Source: DASWNP01 sp036399175
Lineage (GTDB): Bacteria > Acidobacteriota > Blastocatellia > Pyrinomonadales > Pyrinomonadaceae
Length of the DNA: 64,000 bases
Direction: 5' to 3'
NCBI GenBank assembly: GCA_036399175.1
Contig: DASWNP010000026.1
Coordinates: 174,452-238,451 of the forward strand
Positions 27,955 to 36,889 of the stretch are shown here, piece by piece. How positions within the stretch are numbered: the stretch's first letter is position 1; each line of letters begins with the position of its first letter. Below the pieces are notes generated by a model, which was not told where the DNA came from, did no database searches, and saw only the letters and a program-made list of their open reading frames with translations. The position numbers and the translations under genes are program-made.

Positions 27955-28644
27955 GTGTCTGAAGTAGAAGAAATCAAACGTTTGCTCAGCCTCTGCACGG
28001 AAGACCAGCGCCGCGAAATACTTCTCCACCTACGCCGTAGCATTCCGATTCATCCTATTGAAGCCAAGCTCAACACGCAAGCTGAAGTTATTTTGGAGGC
28101 TATTGATCGTGCAAGCGACCTGACCCTGCGAGGTATTCGAGGCATTATCGCGGAGGCTGCTTTCGCGGTTGAGGTAGCAGGCAAACTAGAGGGATGGAAA
28201 GATGTAACGCCACTTGGTGACTTTCCTTATGATTTCCTGCTTGAGGATGCAATCGGTCGCGTGCGTATTCAGGTGAAGATGCAGCGGCGTAAAAGCGGAA
28301 GATCTATGATGGCAAATGAGGCGTCAAAATTCCTCTCGCCGAACTTATTTGTGGCGGAGACACAACGCACACGAGGAGGCGTCGATAAAGCGACCGGGGA
28401 AAATACGCGACCCTACAGATTCGGAGAGTTCGACATACTGGCGGTGTCTATGCATCCATCTACCAATGATTGGAACTCCTTTATGTACACTGTAGCTGAC
28501 TGGTTACTGCCAAGAAATGAGAATCCAAAACTGTTGATGAAATTTCAGCCCGTGGCCTCCATTCCAAATGATGATTGGACGAACGAGTTTCTCACCTGCG
28601 TTTCGTGGCTTCGCCTAGGTGAAAAAAAGCGAATACGCAGCTAA
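27955..28644 (+). CDS. Candidate type II restriction endonuclease
   Basis: A 229-residue protein with no strong named match. Features consistent with a PD-(D/E)XK nuclease are PYDFLLED near residue 91 and RIQVKMQRRK near residue 103, giving D-x12-QxK. RGIIAEAAFAVEVAGKLEGW upstream fits the helix that often precedes this core. It starts with GTG 27955 right after the helix-turn-helix gene. Gene order with a divergent methyltransferase supports the assignment. It could instead be a different nuclease or a non-catalytic partner. Confidence 0.55.
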   Translation: MSEVEEIKRLLSLCTEDQRREILLHLRRSIPIHPIEAKLNTQAEVILEAIDRASDLTLRGIRGIIAEAAFAVEVAGKLEGWKDVTPLGDFPYDFLLEDAIGRVRIQVKMQRRKSGRSMMANEASKFLSPNLFVAETQRTRGGVDKATGENTRPYRFGEFDILAVSMHPSTNDWNSFMYTVADWLLPRNENPKLLMKFQPVASIPNDDWTNEFLTCVSWLRLGEKKRIRS

Positions 28645-28676
28645 GTCTCCTTTATTGAATCAGGAGGGCAGTACCG

Positions 28677-28955
28677 ATGAAAGCAACATGGAACGGCGCG
28701 GTTCTGGCCGAGAGCGACGAGACGGTGGTGGTCGAAGGGAATCACTATTTTCCGGTGGAGGCTTTGAATAGAAGCTATTTCAGGGAGAGCGCGCGGCACA
28801 CGACCTGTCCGTGGAAGGGCGAGGCGAGTTATTACGACGTGGTGGTGGATGGCGAGGTCAACGAGGGCGCGGCGTGGTTCTATCCTGAGCCGAAGCAGGC
28901 GGCGAGCAATATCAAAGGGCGCGTCGCGTTCTGGCGCGGCGTGGTCATCGAGTAG
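28677..28955 (+). CDS. DUF427 domain protein
   Basis: A 92-residue DUF427 protein. It has the family features ATWNGAVLAESDETVVVEGN, YFPVEALN, TTCPWKGEASYYDV and AAWFYPEP. AGGAGG lies upstream of the ATG. The family has no firm biochemical role and is often cytoplasmic. The base composition returns to the GC-rich background here. Confidence 0.9.
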   Translation: MKATWNGAVLAESDETVVVEGNHYFPVEALNRSYFRESARHTTCPWKGEASYYDVVVDGEVNEGAAWFYPEPKQAASNIKGRVAFWRGVVIE

Positions 28956-29023
28956 AACGGCTCGCGCAGGCGCGGAGTAGGGAGCGGCGCGGTCGTCGAG
29001 TCAGAGAAGAGTTAGAGGTGCGG

Positions 29024-30706
29024 ATGCGATTCAAAAATTTTGTGAGGCGCGGTTTCGTTCAGTTCACGGTCGCGGTAGCGTTGGTCTGTTTCTTGCTAGG
29101 CGTGGGCGCGGCGCAGCGCAGGACGCAGACGCCGCGACGCGGGACGGCGGTTGAGCGTCAGTCGCCCTCGCAGCGAGGGGCGAGGCCGACGCGCGGCGCG
29201 AGATTGTCGCCGCCGCTTCTGGCGGCGCTTGAGCGCATCTCGGCCGGTAGCCTGCGGGCGCATCTTTCGTTTCTCGCATCGGACGCTCTGGAGGGACGCG
29301 CCACTCCCTCGCGCGGGCTCGACGTGGCCGCCGAATATATCGCCTCGCAGTTTCGACGCGCGGGGCTCGAAGCCGTCGGTGACGACGGTTATTTCCAGAC
29401 GGCCAACTGGCAGACGCGCGAGCGGAGCCTCGAAGGCTTCGAGATGCGTCTCAGCGTGCCGGACGCGCCGGAGGTCGGCGTCGAGCGAAGCGAGGTCAGC
29501 CTTTCTTACGAGATGATGGGGCAGACGCTCTGGTCTGTCGAGAACGCTTTGAGCCTTGAGCGTGCGCCGGTCGTCAAGGTCGATTTTCAGGACGCGGCGG
29601 CGCTGGCCGCGCTCACCGAGTCGCAGCTCGGCGGACGGGTCGTCGTCACGGAGCTACCCGATTTTCAGCGCGTCGAACGCTCGCGCTGGCAGGAGACGTA
29701 TCGCGCGCAAAACGCCTTCCTCGCGCGCCTGATGGCTTTGAAGGCCGCGCTCGTCGTCGCGGTTAATAGAAACGAAGCGAAGGGCAGGGGCACGGGCAGC
29801 CAGAGGTTAATCGACCCCGAAAGACAGACGGCGCAGAGCGGCGCGGCGGCGACGAGGCCGGCGGTCGTCGGAGTTCACAGCCCCGCCGCCGTTCGTCTCT
29901 ACGACGCTTTGAAGGCGGGCGAGACGAACGCAACGGTCTCTCTGCGCGTGCCCGCGCAGTCGGAGAAACAGGTCAAGGTTCGCAACGTGGTCGGGCTGCT
30001 TCGCGGCTCTGACCCCGCGCTTGAAGGTACTTACGTTATCCTCAGCGCGCACTACGACCACATCGGCACGCTGCCCGAAGGCACGCCGGGCGACCGCGTC
30101 TTCAACGGCGCGAACGACGACGCGAGCGGCACAGTGACCGTCGTCGAGGTGGCCTCGACGCTCTCCGCGCTCAAGCCCCGACCTAAGCGCAGCATTCTCT
30201 TCGTGACCTTCTTCGGCGAGGAGAAGGGGCTTCTGGGCTCGCGCTTCTACGGCAGGCATCCGGTCGTGCCGATTGAACAAACCGTCGCGCAGGTCAACCT
30301 CGAACAGGTCGGGCGCACGGACGATTCCGAGGGAGCGCAAATCTCGACCGCCTCCGTCACAGGCTTCGACTACAGCGATGTCGGCGAGATTCTCCGCGCG
30401 GCGGGCGAGGCCACAGGCGTTCGCGTCTACAAGCACCCGCAGAACAGCGACGCCTTCTTCGGTCGCAGCGATAACCAGTCGCTCGCAGACCAGGGCGTGC
30501 CCGCACACACGCTCGGCGTCGCCTTCGAGTTTCCCGACTACCACGCCCTCGGCGACGAATGGCAGAAAATCGACTACGCCAACATGGAGAAAATCGCGCG
30601 CACCGTCGCCCTCGGCCTCATCAACATCGCCAACAACCCCCAAGCTCCGCGCTGGAACGAGGCCAACCCCAAAACCGAACGCTACAGAAAAGCAAGGATG
30701 AAGTAG
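29024..30706 (+). CDS. M28 family aminopeptidase, exported
   Basis: A 560-residue zinc peptidase. An N-terminal hydrophobic segment (FTVAVALVCFLLGVGAA) directs export. A protease-associated-like domain lies at about residues 130-300. The M28 metal motifs are in order SAHYDHIG, NGANDDASGT, TFFGEEKGLLGS and VNLEQVGR, with a final His in FPDYHALGDEW. It is likely periplasmic or secreted. The last residues, KARMK, are encoded by the repeat at 30692-30785. GAGG lies upstream of ATG 29024. Confidence 0.88.
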   Translation: MRFKNFVRRGFVQFTVAVALVCFLLGVGAAQRRTQTPRRGTAVERQSPSQRGARPTRGARLSPPLLAALERISAGSLRAHLSFLASDALEGRATPSRGLDVAAEYIASQFRRAGLEAVGDDGYFQTANWQTRERSLEGFEMRLSVPDAPEVGVERSEVSLSYEMMGQTLWSVENALSLERAPVVKVDFQDAAALAALTESQLGGRVVVTELPDFQRVERSRWQETYRAQNAFLARLMALKAALVVAVNRNEAKGRGTGSQRLIDPERQTAQSGAAATRPAVVGVHSPAAVRLYDALKAGETNATVSLRVPAQSEKQVKVRNVVGLLRGSDPALEGTYVILSAHYDHIGTLPEGTPGDRVFNGANDDASGTVTVVEVASTLSALKPRPKRSILFVTFFGEEKGLLGSRFYGRHPVVPIEQTVAQVNLEQVGRTDDSEGAQISTASVTGFDYSDVGEILRAAGEATGVRVYKHPQNSDAFFGRSDNQSLADQGVPAHTLGVAFEFPDYHALGDEWQKIDYANMEKIARTVALGLINIANNPQAPRWNEANPKTERYRKARMK

Positions 30707-30785
30707 GAAGGATGAAGGCGGAAAGAAAGCCATCCAAGCTTGAGTGGCACGCTTTCCGCCTTCCGCCTTCATCCTTCCTACTTGC
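30692..30785. repeat. Heptad inverted repeat (words GGATGAA/GGCGGAA)
   Basis: A 22-bp stem begins with AAGTAGGAAGGATGAAGG and pairs with the complement ending CCTTCCTACTT. The centre is CCAAGCTTGAG. It covers the last codons of the M28 gene. Confidence 0.9.
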
Positions 30786-31009
30786 CTTTCAGTCCTGCTG
30801 AACACGAAAACGGGGCGGCTCGTCACAAAGAGTTTGCGGCGGGCGTGCGTTCGACTTTATCGTGCGCGACTACTGTCCGCGCTTTGAAGAATTTTCGAGA
30901 CGCGGACTACGGTTAAGCTCTCTTCACTCGTAACGACGGTCGCCGCCTTTCGACCGATGCTCTGCCAAAGCCGCCGGGGAAGCTTTAGTCTTAACAAAGC
31001 AGGACGATT

Positions 31010-31055
31010 GCAAATCACGCGCGATTTGCGATTGCTCCCTGGTTCGTCGGATAAT
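31010..31055 (+). promoter_or_regulatory. Promoter with inverted-repeat operator before the M13 peptidase
   Basis: GCAAATC-ACGCGC-GATTTGC (31010-31029) is a perfect 7-bp inverted repeat overlapping a candidate -35 TTGCGA (31026-31031). GATAAT (31050-31055) is 18 bp further. The start point would be near 31062, just upstream of AAGGAG. Confidence 0.4.
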
Positions 31056-31083
31056 CAGAAAAACACTTGAAGGAGTATTGTCT

Positions 31084-33126
31084 ATGCGATTTTTGAATGT
31101 TCGCTCGCTCGGCGCTCTGTGCCTGGCGCTGGCGCTTTGTCTGTCGGTCTTCGCGCAGAGCGGCGGCAATCGAGGCTTCGACCCGTCCAGAATGGACACG
31201 ACCTGCCAGCCGTGCGAAGACTTCTACCAGTACGCCAACGGCAACTGGCTCAAGACGAACGAAGTGCCTGCGGCCTTCGCCAGTTGGGGAAGCTTCCGCC
31301 TGCTGGCCGAGAAGAATCGCACGGCGCTGCACGAGATTCTCGAAGAGGCGGCCAAAAACAATGCCGCCGCGAAGGGCAGCGTCGAGCAGAAAATCGGCTC
31401 TTACTACGCCGCCTGCATGGACGAAGCCCGGATTAACGCCGCCGGCCTCAAGCCGCTCGAAGCCGATTTCGCACGCATCGAAAAGATTAAGGATATGCGC
31501 GACCTGCAACGGGTCGTCGCCGAGATGCACAGACACGCGACTCCGACCATGTTCGGCTTCGGCGCTCTGCCCGACCTCAAAAACTCCACACAGGTCATCG
31601 GCAACGCCGGACAGGGCGGGCTGAGTCTCCCGAACCGCGACTACTACACGAAGACCGACGAGAAGTCAGTCCAGATTCGTGAAGCCTTCGTCAAACACGT
31701 CGCGCGCATGTTCGAGCTGCTGGGCGATGCGCCCGACCGAGCCGCCTCGAACGCCAAGACCGTGATGGCGATTCAGACGCGCCTAGCCGAATCCTCGCGC
31801 ACGCCGGTCGAGCTGCGCGACCCGAACAAACAGTACAACAAGATGACGCTCGCGCAGCTCAAAGAGCTGACGCCCAACTTCAACTGGGAAGCCTACCTCG
31901 CAGCGCGCGGCGTGCCCAAAGTCTCGGAGATAAACATCGGTCAGCCCGAATTCTTCAAGAACCTGAACGCGATGCTCGCGGAAGTCCCGCTCGCCGATTG
32001 GAAGACCTACCTGCGCTGGCACTTGATTCGTGACGCCGCAGCCGTCCTTCCCACGCCGTTCGAGCAGGAGAGCTTCAACTTCTACGGGCGGACGCTGACG
32101 GGGGCGAAGGAACAGCTTCCACGCTGGCAGCGCTGCGTCACCAGCACCGACGCCGCGCTCGGCGAAGCGCTCGGGCAGGCTTACGTCAAGCGTGCTTTCA
32201 GTCCTGAATCGAAAGCGCGCATGCAGCAGATGATTGGAAATCTCATCGCCGCCTTCCGCGAGCGCATCAACCGTCTCGAATGGATGAGCGCCGAGACCAA
32301 GCAGCAGGCTCAAACCAAGCTCGAAGCCTTCAAGCAGAAGATCGGCTACCCCGACAAGTGGCGCGATTATTCGGCGGTCGAAATCGACCGCGCTTCCTAT
32401 CTGGAGAACGCGCGCCGCGCCGCTCTCTTCGAGGTCACGCGCAACATCAACAAGATAGGCAAGCCCGTCGATAGAACCGAGTGGGGCATGACGCCTCCCA
32501 CGGTCAATGCCTACTACTCGCCGCTCTTCAACGAGATTGCTTTCCCTGCCGGCATCCTTCAGCCGCCCTTCTTCAACGCGGAGGCCGACGACGCCATCAA
32601 CTACGGCGCTATCGGAGCCGTCATCGGCCACGAACTGACGCACGGCTTCGACGACCGGGGCAGCCTCTTCGACGCGCAGGGCAACCTGCGTATGTGGTGG
32701 ACGGCTGAAGACCGTAAGAAGTTCGAGGAGCGCGCCGAGTGCGTGGCCAGCCAGTTCGGCGGCTACGAGGTCGATAAAGGGCTCAACATGAACGGCAAGC
32801 TCGTGCTCGGCGAATCCATCGCCGACCTCGGCGGTCTCACCGTCGCCTACGATGCCTTCCAGAAATCTCTGCAAGGCAAGCCGCGCCCCGCCGCCATCGA
32901 CGGCTTCACTCCCGAGCAGCGTTTCTTTTTGGGCTGGGCGCAGGTCTGGGCGACTAACTACCGCGCCGAAGCCATCCGCCAGCAGGTGCTCGGCGACCCG
33001 CACCCCATCGCGCGCTTCCGCGTCAACGGCCCGCTCTCGAACATGACGCAGTTCGCCGAAGCCTACAGTTGCAAAACCGGCGACAAGATGGTGCGCCCCA
33101 CGAGCGACCGTTGCCAGATTTGGTAA
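31084..33126 (+). CDS. M13 family metallopeptidase (PepO/neprilysin-like)
   Basis: A 680-residue zinc endopeptidase with a signal peptide (ALCLALALCLSVFAQ). The gluzincin motif GHELTHGFDDRG and the third ligand GESIADLGG are intact, and NAYYSP earlier in the domain supports catalysis. The C-terminal CQIW resembles the neprilysin CxxW end. The start ATG 31084 has AAGGAG 8 nt upstream. It is likely periplasmic or surface exposed and digests peptides. Confidence 0.94.
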   Translation: MRFLNVRSLGALCLALALCLSVFAQSGGNRGFDPSRMDTTCQPCEDFYQYANGNWLKTNEVPAAFASWGSFRLLAEKNRTALHEILEEAAKNNAAAKGSVEQKIGSYYAACMDEARINAAGLKPLEADFARIEKIKDMRDLQRVVAEMHRHATPTMFGFGALPDLKNSTQVIGNAGQGGLSLPNRDYYTKTDEKSVQIREAFVKHVARMFELLGDAPDRAASNAKTVMAIQTRLAESSRTPVELRDPNKQYNKMTLAQLKELTPNFNWEAYLAARGVPKVSEINIGQPEFFKNLNAMLAEVPLADWKTYLRWHLIRDAAAVLPTPFEQESFNFYGRTLTGAKEQLPRWQRCVTSTDAALGEALGQAYVKRAFSPESKARMQQMIGNLIAAFRERINRLEWMSAETKQQAQTKLEAFKQKIGYPDKWRDYSAVEIDRASYLENARRAALFEVTRNINKIGKPVDRTEWGMTPPTVNAYYSPLFNEIAFPAGILQPPFFNAEADDAINYGAIGAVIGHELTHGFDDRGSLFDAQGNLRMWWTAEDRKKFEERAECVASQFGGYEVDKGLNMNGKLVLGESIADLGGLTVAYDAFQKSLQGKPRPAAIDGFTPEQRFFLGWAQVWATNYRAEAIRQQVLGDPHPIARFRVNGPLSNMTQFAEAYSCKTGDKMVRPTSDRCQIW

Positions 33127-33131
33127 TGAAA

Positions 33132-33223
33132 GGCAAGTAGGAGGTCGGAAGGATGAAGGCGGAAAGCTTGCCATTCAAGCTTGAATGGCAAGCTTTCCGC
33201 CTTTCGCCTTCATACTTCCGCCT
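33132..33223. repeat. Heptad inverted repeat with a 44-nt perfect palindrome
   Basis: Positions 33158-33201 are a perfect palindrome with no loop, 22 bp each side, centred on CAAGCTTG. The outer arms have GGCAAGTAGG and GGATGAAGGCGGAA words. It lies between two convergent genes. Confidence 0.95.
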
Positions 33224-33309
33224 TGCTGTTCAGCGCAGCATGAAAGACCTGCCTCGTTTGAGAACGTGGCAGCTTGCGTTTGGATTGAAACCTTTTGGAA
33301 GGTGGTCGT

Positions 33310-33858
33310 TTAGTGACCGGCGGATGCACCGGCAGCCACGCGCGAGCGCGCGGGACGGCGTTCGTGCTTGTTGCAGGCTCTGGCGAGCGCTTGTTCGACG
33401 CGAGGCTCGACGCTGCATTCGGGTTGGCGGCAGACGGCGGCAAGCTCTGAGATGACCAGATAGCGCGAGCGTTCAAGCATGCGCTGTTCGCGGAACGAGA
33501 GCGGCTTGAGGTGGCTCAGGTAGGTCAGATTCTTGAGCACGTCTGCGACCTCGAAGATGTCGCCCGTCCGCATCTTTTCCGAGAAGTCTTTGAAACGGTC
33601 TTTCCAATCGTTGGAGGGCGCGGCGAAATCGTCCGCCAGGTTCTTCAGAAGCATCTCACATTCGGCGGAAGAGATTGGATGACGAAGCCCGACTTCGCTG
33701 GCGTTGGCGACAGGAACGAGGACGACCGAGTTGGTCGCTGCCAGGCGCAGAGTGTAGAAAGGTAGGGAAGTTGCGCCTATCTGTTTCTGTTCGATTTGTT
33801 CGATGGTTCCTATCCCGTGATTGGGATAAACGACTTTCTGGCCTACTTTGAAGCCCAC
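33310..33858 (-). CDS. CarD family transcription regulator
   Basis: A 182-residue protein. Residues 1-60 are the CarD/RNAP-interacting domain (FKVGQKVVYPNHGIGTIEQI and later FYTLRL). A helical DNA-binding part follows (WKDRFKDFSEKMRTGDIFEV, NLTYLSHLKPLSFREQRML). The C-terminal tail is basic. It binds the RNA polymerase beta subunit and stabilises open complexes. The start is GTG 33858 with AGGAGG 6 nt upstream; ATG 33888 would overlap the ribosome binding site. Confidence 0.92.
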   Translation of the reverse strand: MGFKVGQKVVYPNHGIGTIEQIEQKQIGATSLPFYTLRLAATNSVVLVPVANASEVGLRHPISSAECEMLLKNLADDFAAPSNDWKDRFKDFSEKMRTGDIFEVADVLKNLTYLSHLKPLSFREQRMLERSRYLVISELAAVCRQPECSVEPRVEQALARACNKHERRPARSRVAAGASAGH

Positions 33859-34085
33859 CACACACCTCCTGCGGTTCTTAAATATCAAGGCTGCGTCGGC
33901 AAATGGGTTGAGGAAACCCTTAGGATCGGGAGACGCAGCGGCGTCGGTTTCTAAATCTCACGAAAGTGTAACAAGGGCTCTCAGGGGCGTCAAGATTCAT
34001 CCTGAATGAATGAAATCGAGATAGCCGCACCCTGACGAAACTAATACAGCAAATCGAACTCCGACGCGCTCGAACGGCGAACGGA

Positions 34086-34172
34086 AAAGCAAGGATGAAG
34101 GATGAAGGATGAAAGCGTGGCGCTCAAGCTTGAGGGCTGGGCTTTCATCCTTCCGCCTTCCTACTTCCTACT
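34086..34172. repeat. Heptad inverted repeat (word GGATGAA)
   Basis: GCAAGGATGAAGGATGAAGG leads into AAAGCG and a centre GCTCAAGCTTGAGG, with a right arm GCTTTCATCCTTCC and CTACTTCC words. It lies after the porin stop (read leftwards) and before the CarD promoter region. Confidence 0.88.
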
Positions 34173-34176
34173 TAGA

Positions 34177-36081
34177 TTAGAAGCGGAAGTTGGTATCGAA
34201 TTGGAGGCGCGTGGTGGGACGGTTGAGCGAGCCGGGGGGCGTCAGGCCGAAAGCGCCGAGCAGTCCGTTTGGACGAGAGGTGACGATGCCCGTGACGGAG
34301 AGCGTGACGCGCGGGTCGGCGGCATAGGTGACTATGAAGCGTTGAGCGCGAACGTCGGACTGCTGCGCGATGTCGCTGAAGTTGAAGGGCGTGAGCACGG
34401 CGTCCTTTTCGATGCGCATGTAGGTGTAGTTGAAGAGCCAGTCGCCGCGCTGCTGCGTCTTGCCGACCTGAACCTCAGCCCAGTAGCCCTGATTCTCGTC
34501 GTTCTCCAGAAGCACATCGAGGCCGCCCGCCCCGGCCGTGACGACATCGTGCGCCTGCGTGTTGACGACGTAGTTGAAGAGGAGCATGACAGGCCAGCGT
34601 TTGCTGTGCGTGAAGTCTGCGCGACCGATGAGGTCAACGAGATTGTAGCCGGACGAAAGTCGCCCGTCGCGGTTGATGGCGTTGTTCGAGGCGCTGACGA
34701 TGCCGAGCGAGCTGCCCGAGATGAGCTGGTCGCGCGGGATGCTGACCTGCGCGACTACAGTCTGCGCGGGCGTCGTCCCCGTCGCCGGAATCCTGACCGT
34801 GACGGGAATCTGGACGCTTGAGCCGAAGAACTGTGCGGGCGTGATGAACTGCGTGCCGGAGTAATAGAGGTCGGCGGCTGAGAGCGTCAGGCCGAACTTC
34901 GTGCTCGGCTCGAAGCGTGCGCGCAACTGCGCGCCGTAGAGCGCGAGGTCGCGTCCCTGCCTGCGCGACTGCTCGAAATCGACCTGTCCGTTCGAGCCGA
35001 GCACGAAGGCCGAGGCACGTTCGAGGAAGGGAAGCTGCCACGCGATGAAGGTCAGATTTTTGAGCGCCGAGTTTTTGAAGCTGCGCGTGTAGTTCTCGTT
35101 CAAGCCTTCCGTACTCACGTCGTTGTCAAAGGTCATCTCGGTGCGCAGCCAGGGCGCTTCAAACTTTCCGCCCTGTATCTGCAAGCCCGGCACGGCTGAC
35201 GGCTTGTAATTCAGGTATGCGTGGTCGAGCGCGAAGTTTTTGTGCGAGAAGAAGTCTGTGAGCGTCTGATTCGTCGAATTGACATCGGGATAAGTGCCCG
35301 TCGCAAGCCTCAGTCCCCAGTCGAACTCCTTGCTTATCTGGCCGCGCATGCCGAGACGCGCGCGCAGTCGCAGCCGGTTGCGACTGGAGAGCGGGTTGCC
35401 GAGAATGGCCGGATTGTCGGCGTTGGGCTGCGCGTTGAGCTGGCCGTAGATAGCTTCGTAGCGCAGGCGCAAATCGCCGCTGAAGGTGATGGAGCCGAGC
35501 TGTCGCGCGATGGCCTCGCTCGTTCGCTTGGTCTGTTCCTCGACGCGCTTGAGAGGGTCGTCGGGCTTGCCTGTCTGCGGGTCTGTCGTCGTCTGCGTGC
35601 CGCCGGTCGGCGGGTTCTGCGCCTCCGCGACGCCCGGTAGAGAATCTTTGAAGAGAACGGCGCGTTGCGTGACCGCGCCTGCCTGCAACGCCGTCGCCGT
35701 CTGCGAGCCGTTCGCCGTCTGTGAGGCGTTCGCCGTCTGCGAACCGCCCGCCGTCTCCGAACGCTCGACGCGCACGCGCAGCTCTTCGACGAGTCGCATC
35801 TGTTCTTCTACCGTCTTGCGCAGGCGTTCTATCTCCTCGCGCTGCTCGCGTAACTGGCGCTGCACATCGTTCGCGTCAGGGGCAGCGCGCCCTGCGTCGG
35901 CGTTGGAGCGCACCGCCTGCGTATTGGCCGGGGCGTCGTTTGAGGCCATGGCCGTCGCATTCATCTTGTCAGCGTCCTGCTTTGGCCGAGGCGCGGGCGT
36001 CGATTGTCCAAAGACGACGGCGGAGGCGAGCAGGGGGAAGAGCGCGCACATTGCCAGCGCACGCAAATGGAGTTGCTTCAT
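34177..36081 (-). CDS. Putative outer-membrane porin
   Basis: A 634-residue protein. The signal peptide is MKQLHLRALAMCALFPLLAS, start chosen at 36081 with AAAGGA 6 nt upstream. Residues about 65-105 are a coiled coil (REEIERLRKTVEEQMRLVEE), then come Thr/Asn/Gln repeats (SQTANASQTANGSQTA). The rest, from GDLRLRYEAIYG to the final Phe, alternates hydrophobic and polar residues like a beta barrel and ends RPTTRLQFDTNFRF, with terminal Phe as in Bam-inserted proteins. It resembles the putative porin families. It supports an outer membrane in this organism. Confidence 0.82.
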   Translation of the reverse strand: MKQLHLRALAMCALFPLLASAVVFGQSTPAPRPKQDADKMNATAMASNDAPANTQAVRSNADAGRAAPDANDVQRQLREQREEIERLRKTVEEQMRLVEELRVRVERSETAGGSQTANASQTANGSQTATALQAGAVTQRAVLFKDSLPGVAEAQNPPTGGTQTTTDPQTGKPDDPLKRVEEQTKRTSEAIARQLGSITFSGDLRLRYEAIYGQLNAQPNADNPAILGNPLSSRNRLRLRARLGMRGQISKEFDWGLRLATGTYPDVNSTNQTLTDFFSHKNFALDHAYLNYKPSAVPGLQIQGGKFEAPWLRTEMTFDNDVSTEGLNENYTRSFKNSALKNLTFIAWQLPFLERASAFVLGSNGQVDFEQSRRQGRDLALYGAQLRARFEPSTKFGLTLSAADLYYSGTQFITPAQFFGSSVQIPVTVRIPATGTTPAQTVVAQVSIPRDQLISGSSLGIVSASNNAINRDGRLSSGYNLVDLIGRADFTHSKRWPVMLLFNYVVNTQAHDVVTAGAGGLDVLLENDENQGYWAEVQVGKTQQRGDWLFNYTYMRIEKDAVLTPFNFSDIAQQSDVRAQRFIVTYAADPRVTLSVTGIVTSRPNGLLGAFGLTPPGSLNRPTTRLQFDTNFRF

Positions 36082-36528
36082 ACGGCATCCTTTCCGGCAA
36101 AAGAGTTGGCGAGAGAAATCATTATGGAAACGCAGCCTTACATGCGTCTGAATCAAAAGTTACATTTCGGTTAACGAACAGCCCCGCGCCGCGCACACGT
36201 CGAATGTCTTTCCCACATTCAAGCGAAAAACCGGCGCGGCAATTGTTATGTAAAGGCGGCATATTAGAGCAAGACTCAAGAATTAAAAAGGCCCGTAGAA
36301 AACGACCGAGGCGACAAAGAAAAAGCCCACGCACAAGCAAAAGAAACGGCGACGCGCAGGCTCAGGAAAGCCGTTGCCAAACCGCCATAATTAACTGTTG
36401 CATTCTACTCTACGCGGCGTTAATCTCTCGCGCTGTGAGCGTCATCACCTTTTCTCGACTCTCACCAGACACACCAATACCAAGCCGCCGCCGGGCAGCT
36501 TTGAACGGATAAGGTTCTCGTGAAACTG
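36082..36528. other. Intergenic region, no gene supported
   Basis: It lies upstream of the porin and downstream of the small exported peptide gene, both on the minus strand. It is locally A-rich (GAATTAAAAAGG and AAAGAAAAAGCC), unlike the rest. A possible -10 TAATAT near 36260 could serve the porin. No coding frame or repeat is convincing. Confidence 0.45.
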
Positions 36529-36768
36529 CTAGACCAGTGCCAGCACGCTTCCGAGCGCGTCCAGCACCGTCTCAGCCAATCCCGTACCTATCCAGCCATC
36601 CGCCTCGTCGGCTTGCGCGGTATTGTCTGATGCCTCCGGGGTGCCGGTGTGAATGATGCCATCTGACGGCGCTGGCGGTGGATTTGTATAGTCGAAGGGC
36701 ATGTCACCTGCATAGGTAAAGCAAGATAGCGCAAGCGCTAACATTGATGCTCTGATAAGTTTTCGCAT
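36529..36768 (-). CDS. Small exported peptide, divergent from a TPR regulator
   Basis: A 79-residue frame. AGAGG lies 7 nt upstream of ATG 36768. The N-terminus is a clear signal peptide (RKLIRASMLALALSCFTYAG). The predicted mature part is acidic with PPPAPSDGIIHTG, then EASDNTAQADEADGWIGTG, and ends in a hydrophobic tail LAETVLDALGSVLALV. It looks like a secreted pro-peptide. I do not recognise a family. It is divergent from the TPR-Fis gene at 36890, with a 121-bp gap holding two palindromes, so a peptide-sensing pair is possible. Confidence 0.65.
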   Translation of the reverse strand: MRKLIRASMLALALSCFTYAGDMPFDYTNPPPAPSDGIIHTGTPEASDNTAQADEADGWIGTGLAETVLDALGSVLALV

Positions 36769-36814
36769 CGTTTTTCCTCTCATTGTTGATGAGATTTAAC
36801 CAAGACTGCCGTCA

Positions 36815-36831
36815 CACCTTTTGATAAGGTG
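36815..36831. promoter_or_regulatory. Inverted repeat in the divergent promoter region
   Basis: CACCTT-TTGAT-AAGGTG is a perfect 6-bp inverted repeat between the two divergent genes. It could be an operator. Confidence 0.5.
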
Positions 36832-36843
36832 CGGCGGCCTTAG

Positions 36844-36871
36844 TGTATATGCAACTTTATTTGCATATACA
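36844..36871. promoter_or_regulatory. 28-bp palindromic operator candidate
   Basis: TGTATATGCAA and its perfect complement TTGCATATACA are separated by CTTTAT. It lies 19 bp before the ATG of the TPR-Fis gene and has AT-rich core sequence in a GC-rich genome, as expected for a dimeric regulator site. Confidence 0.65.
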
Positions 36872-36889
36872 AAGAAAGGCTTCCCTCAC

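Noticed and set aside
33236..33309. Small frame after the M13 gene starting ATGAAAGACCTGCC
   Set aside because: It is short, lies between convergent genes, lacks a ribosome binding site and has no recognisable product.
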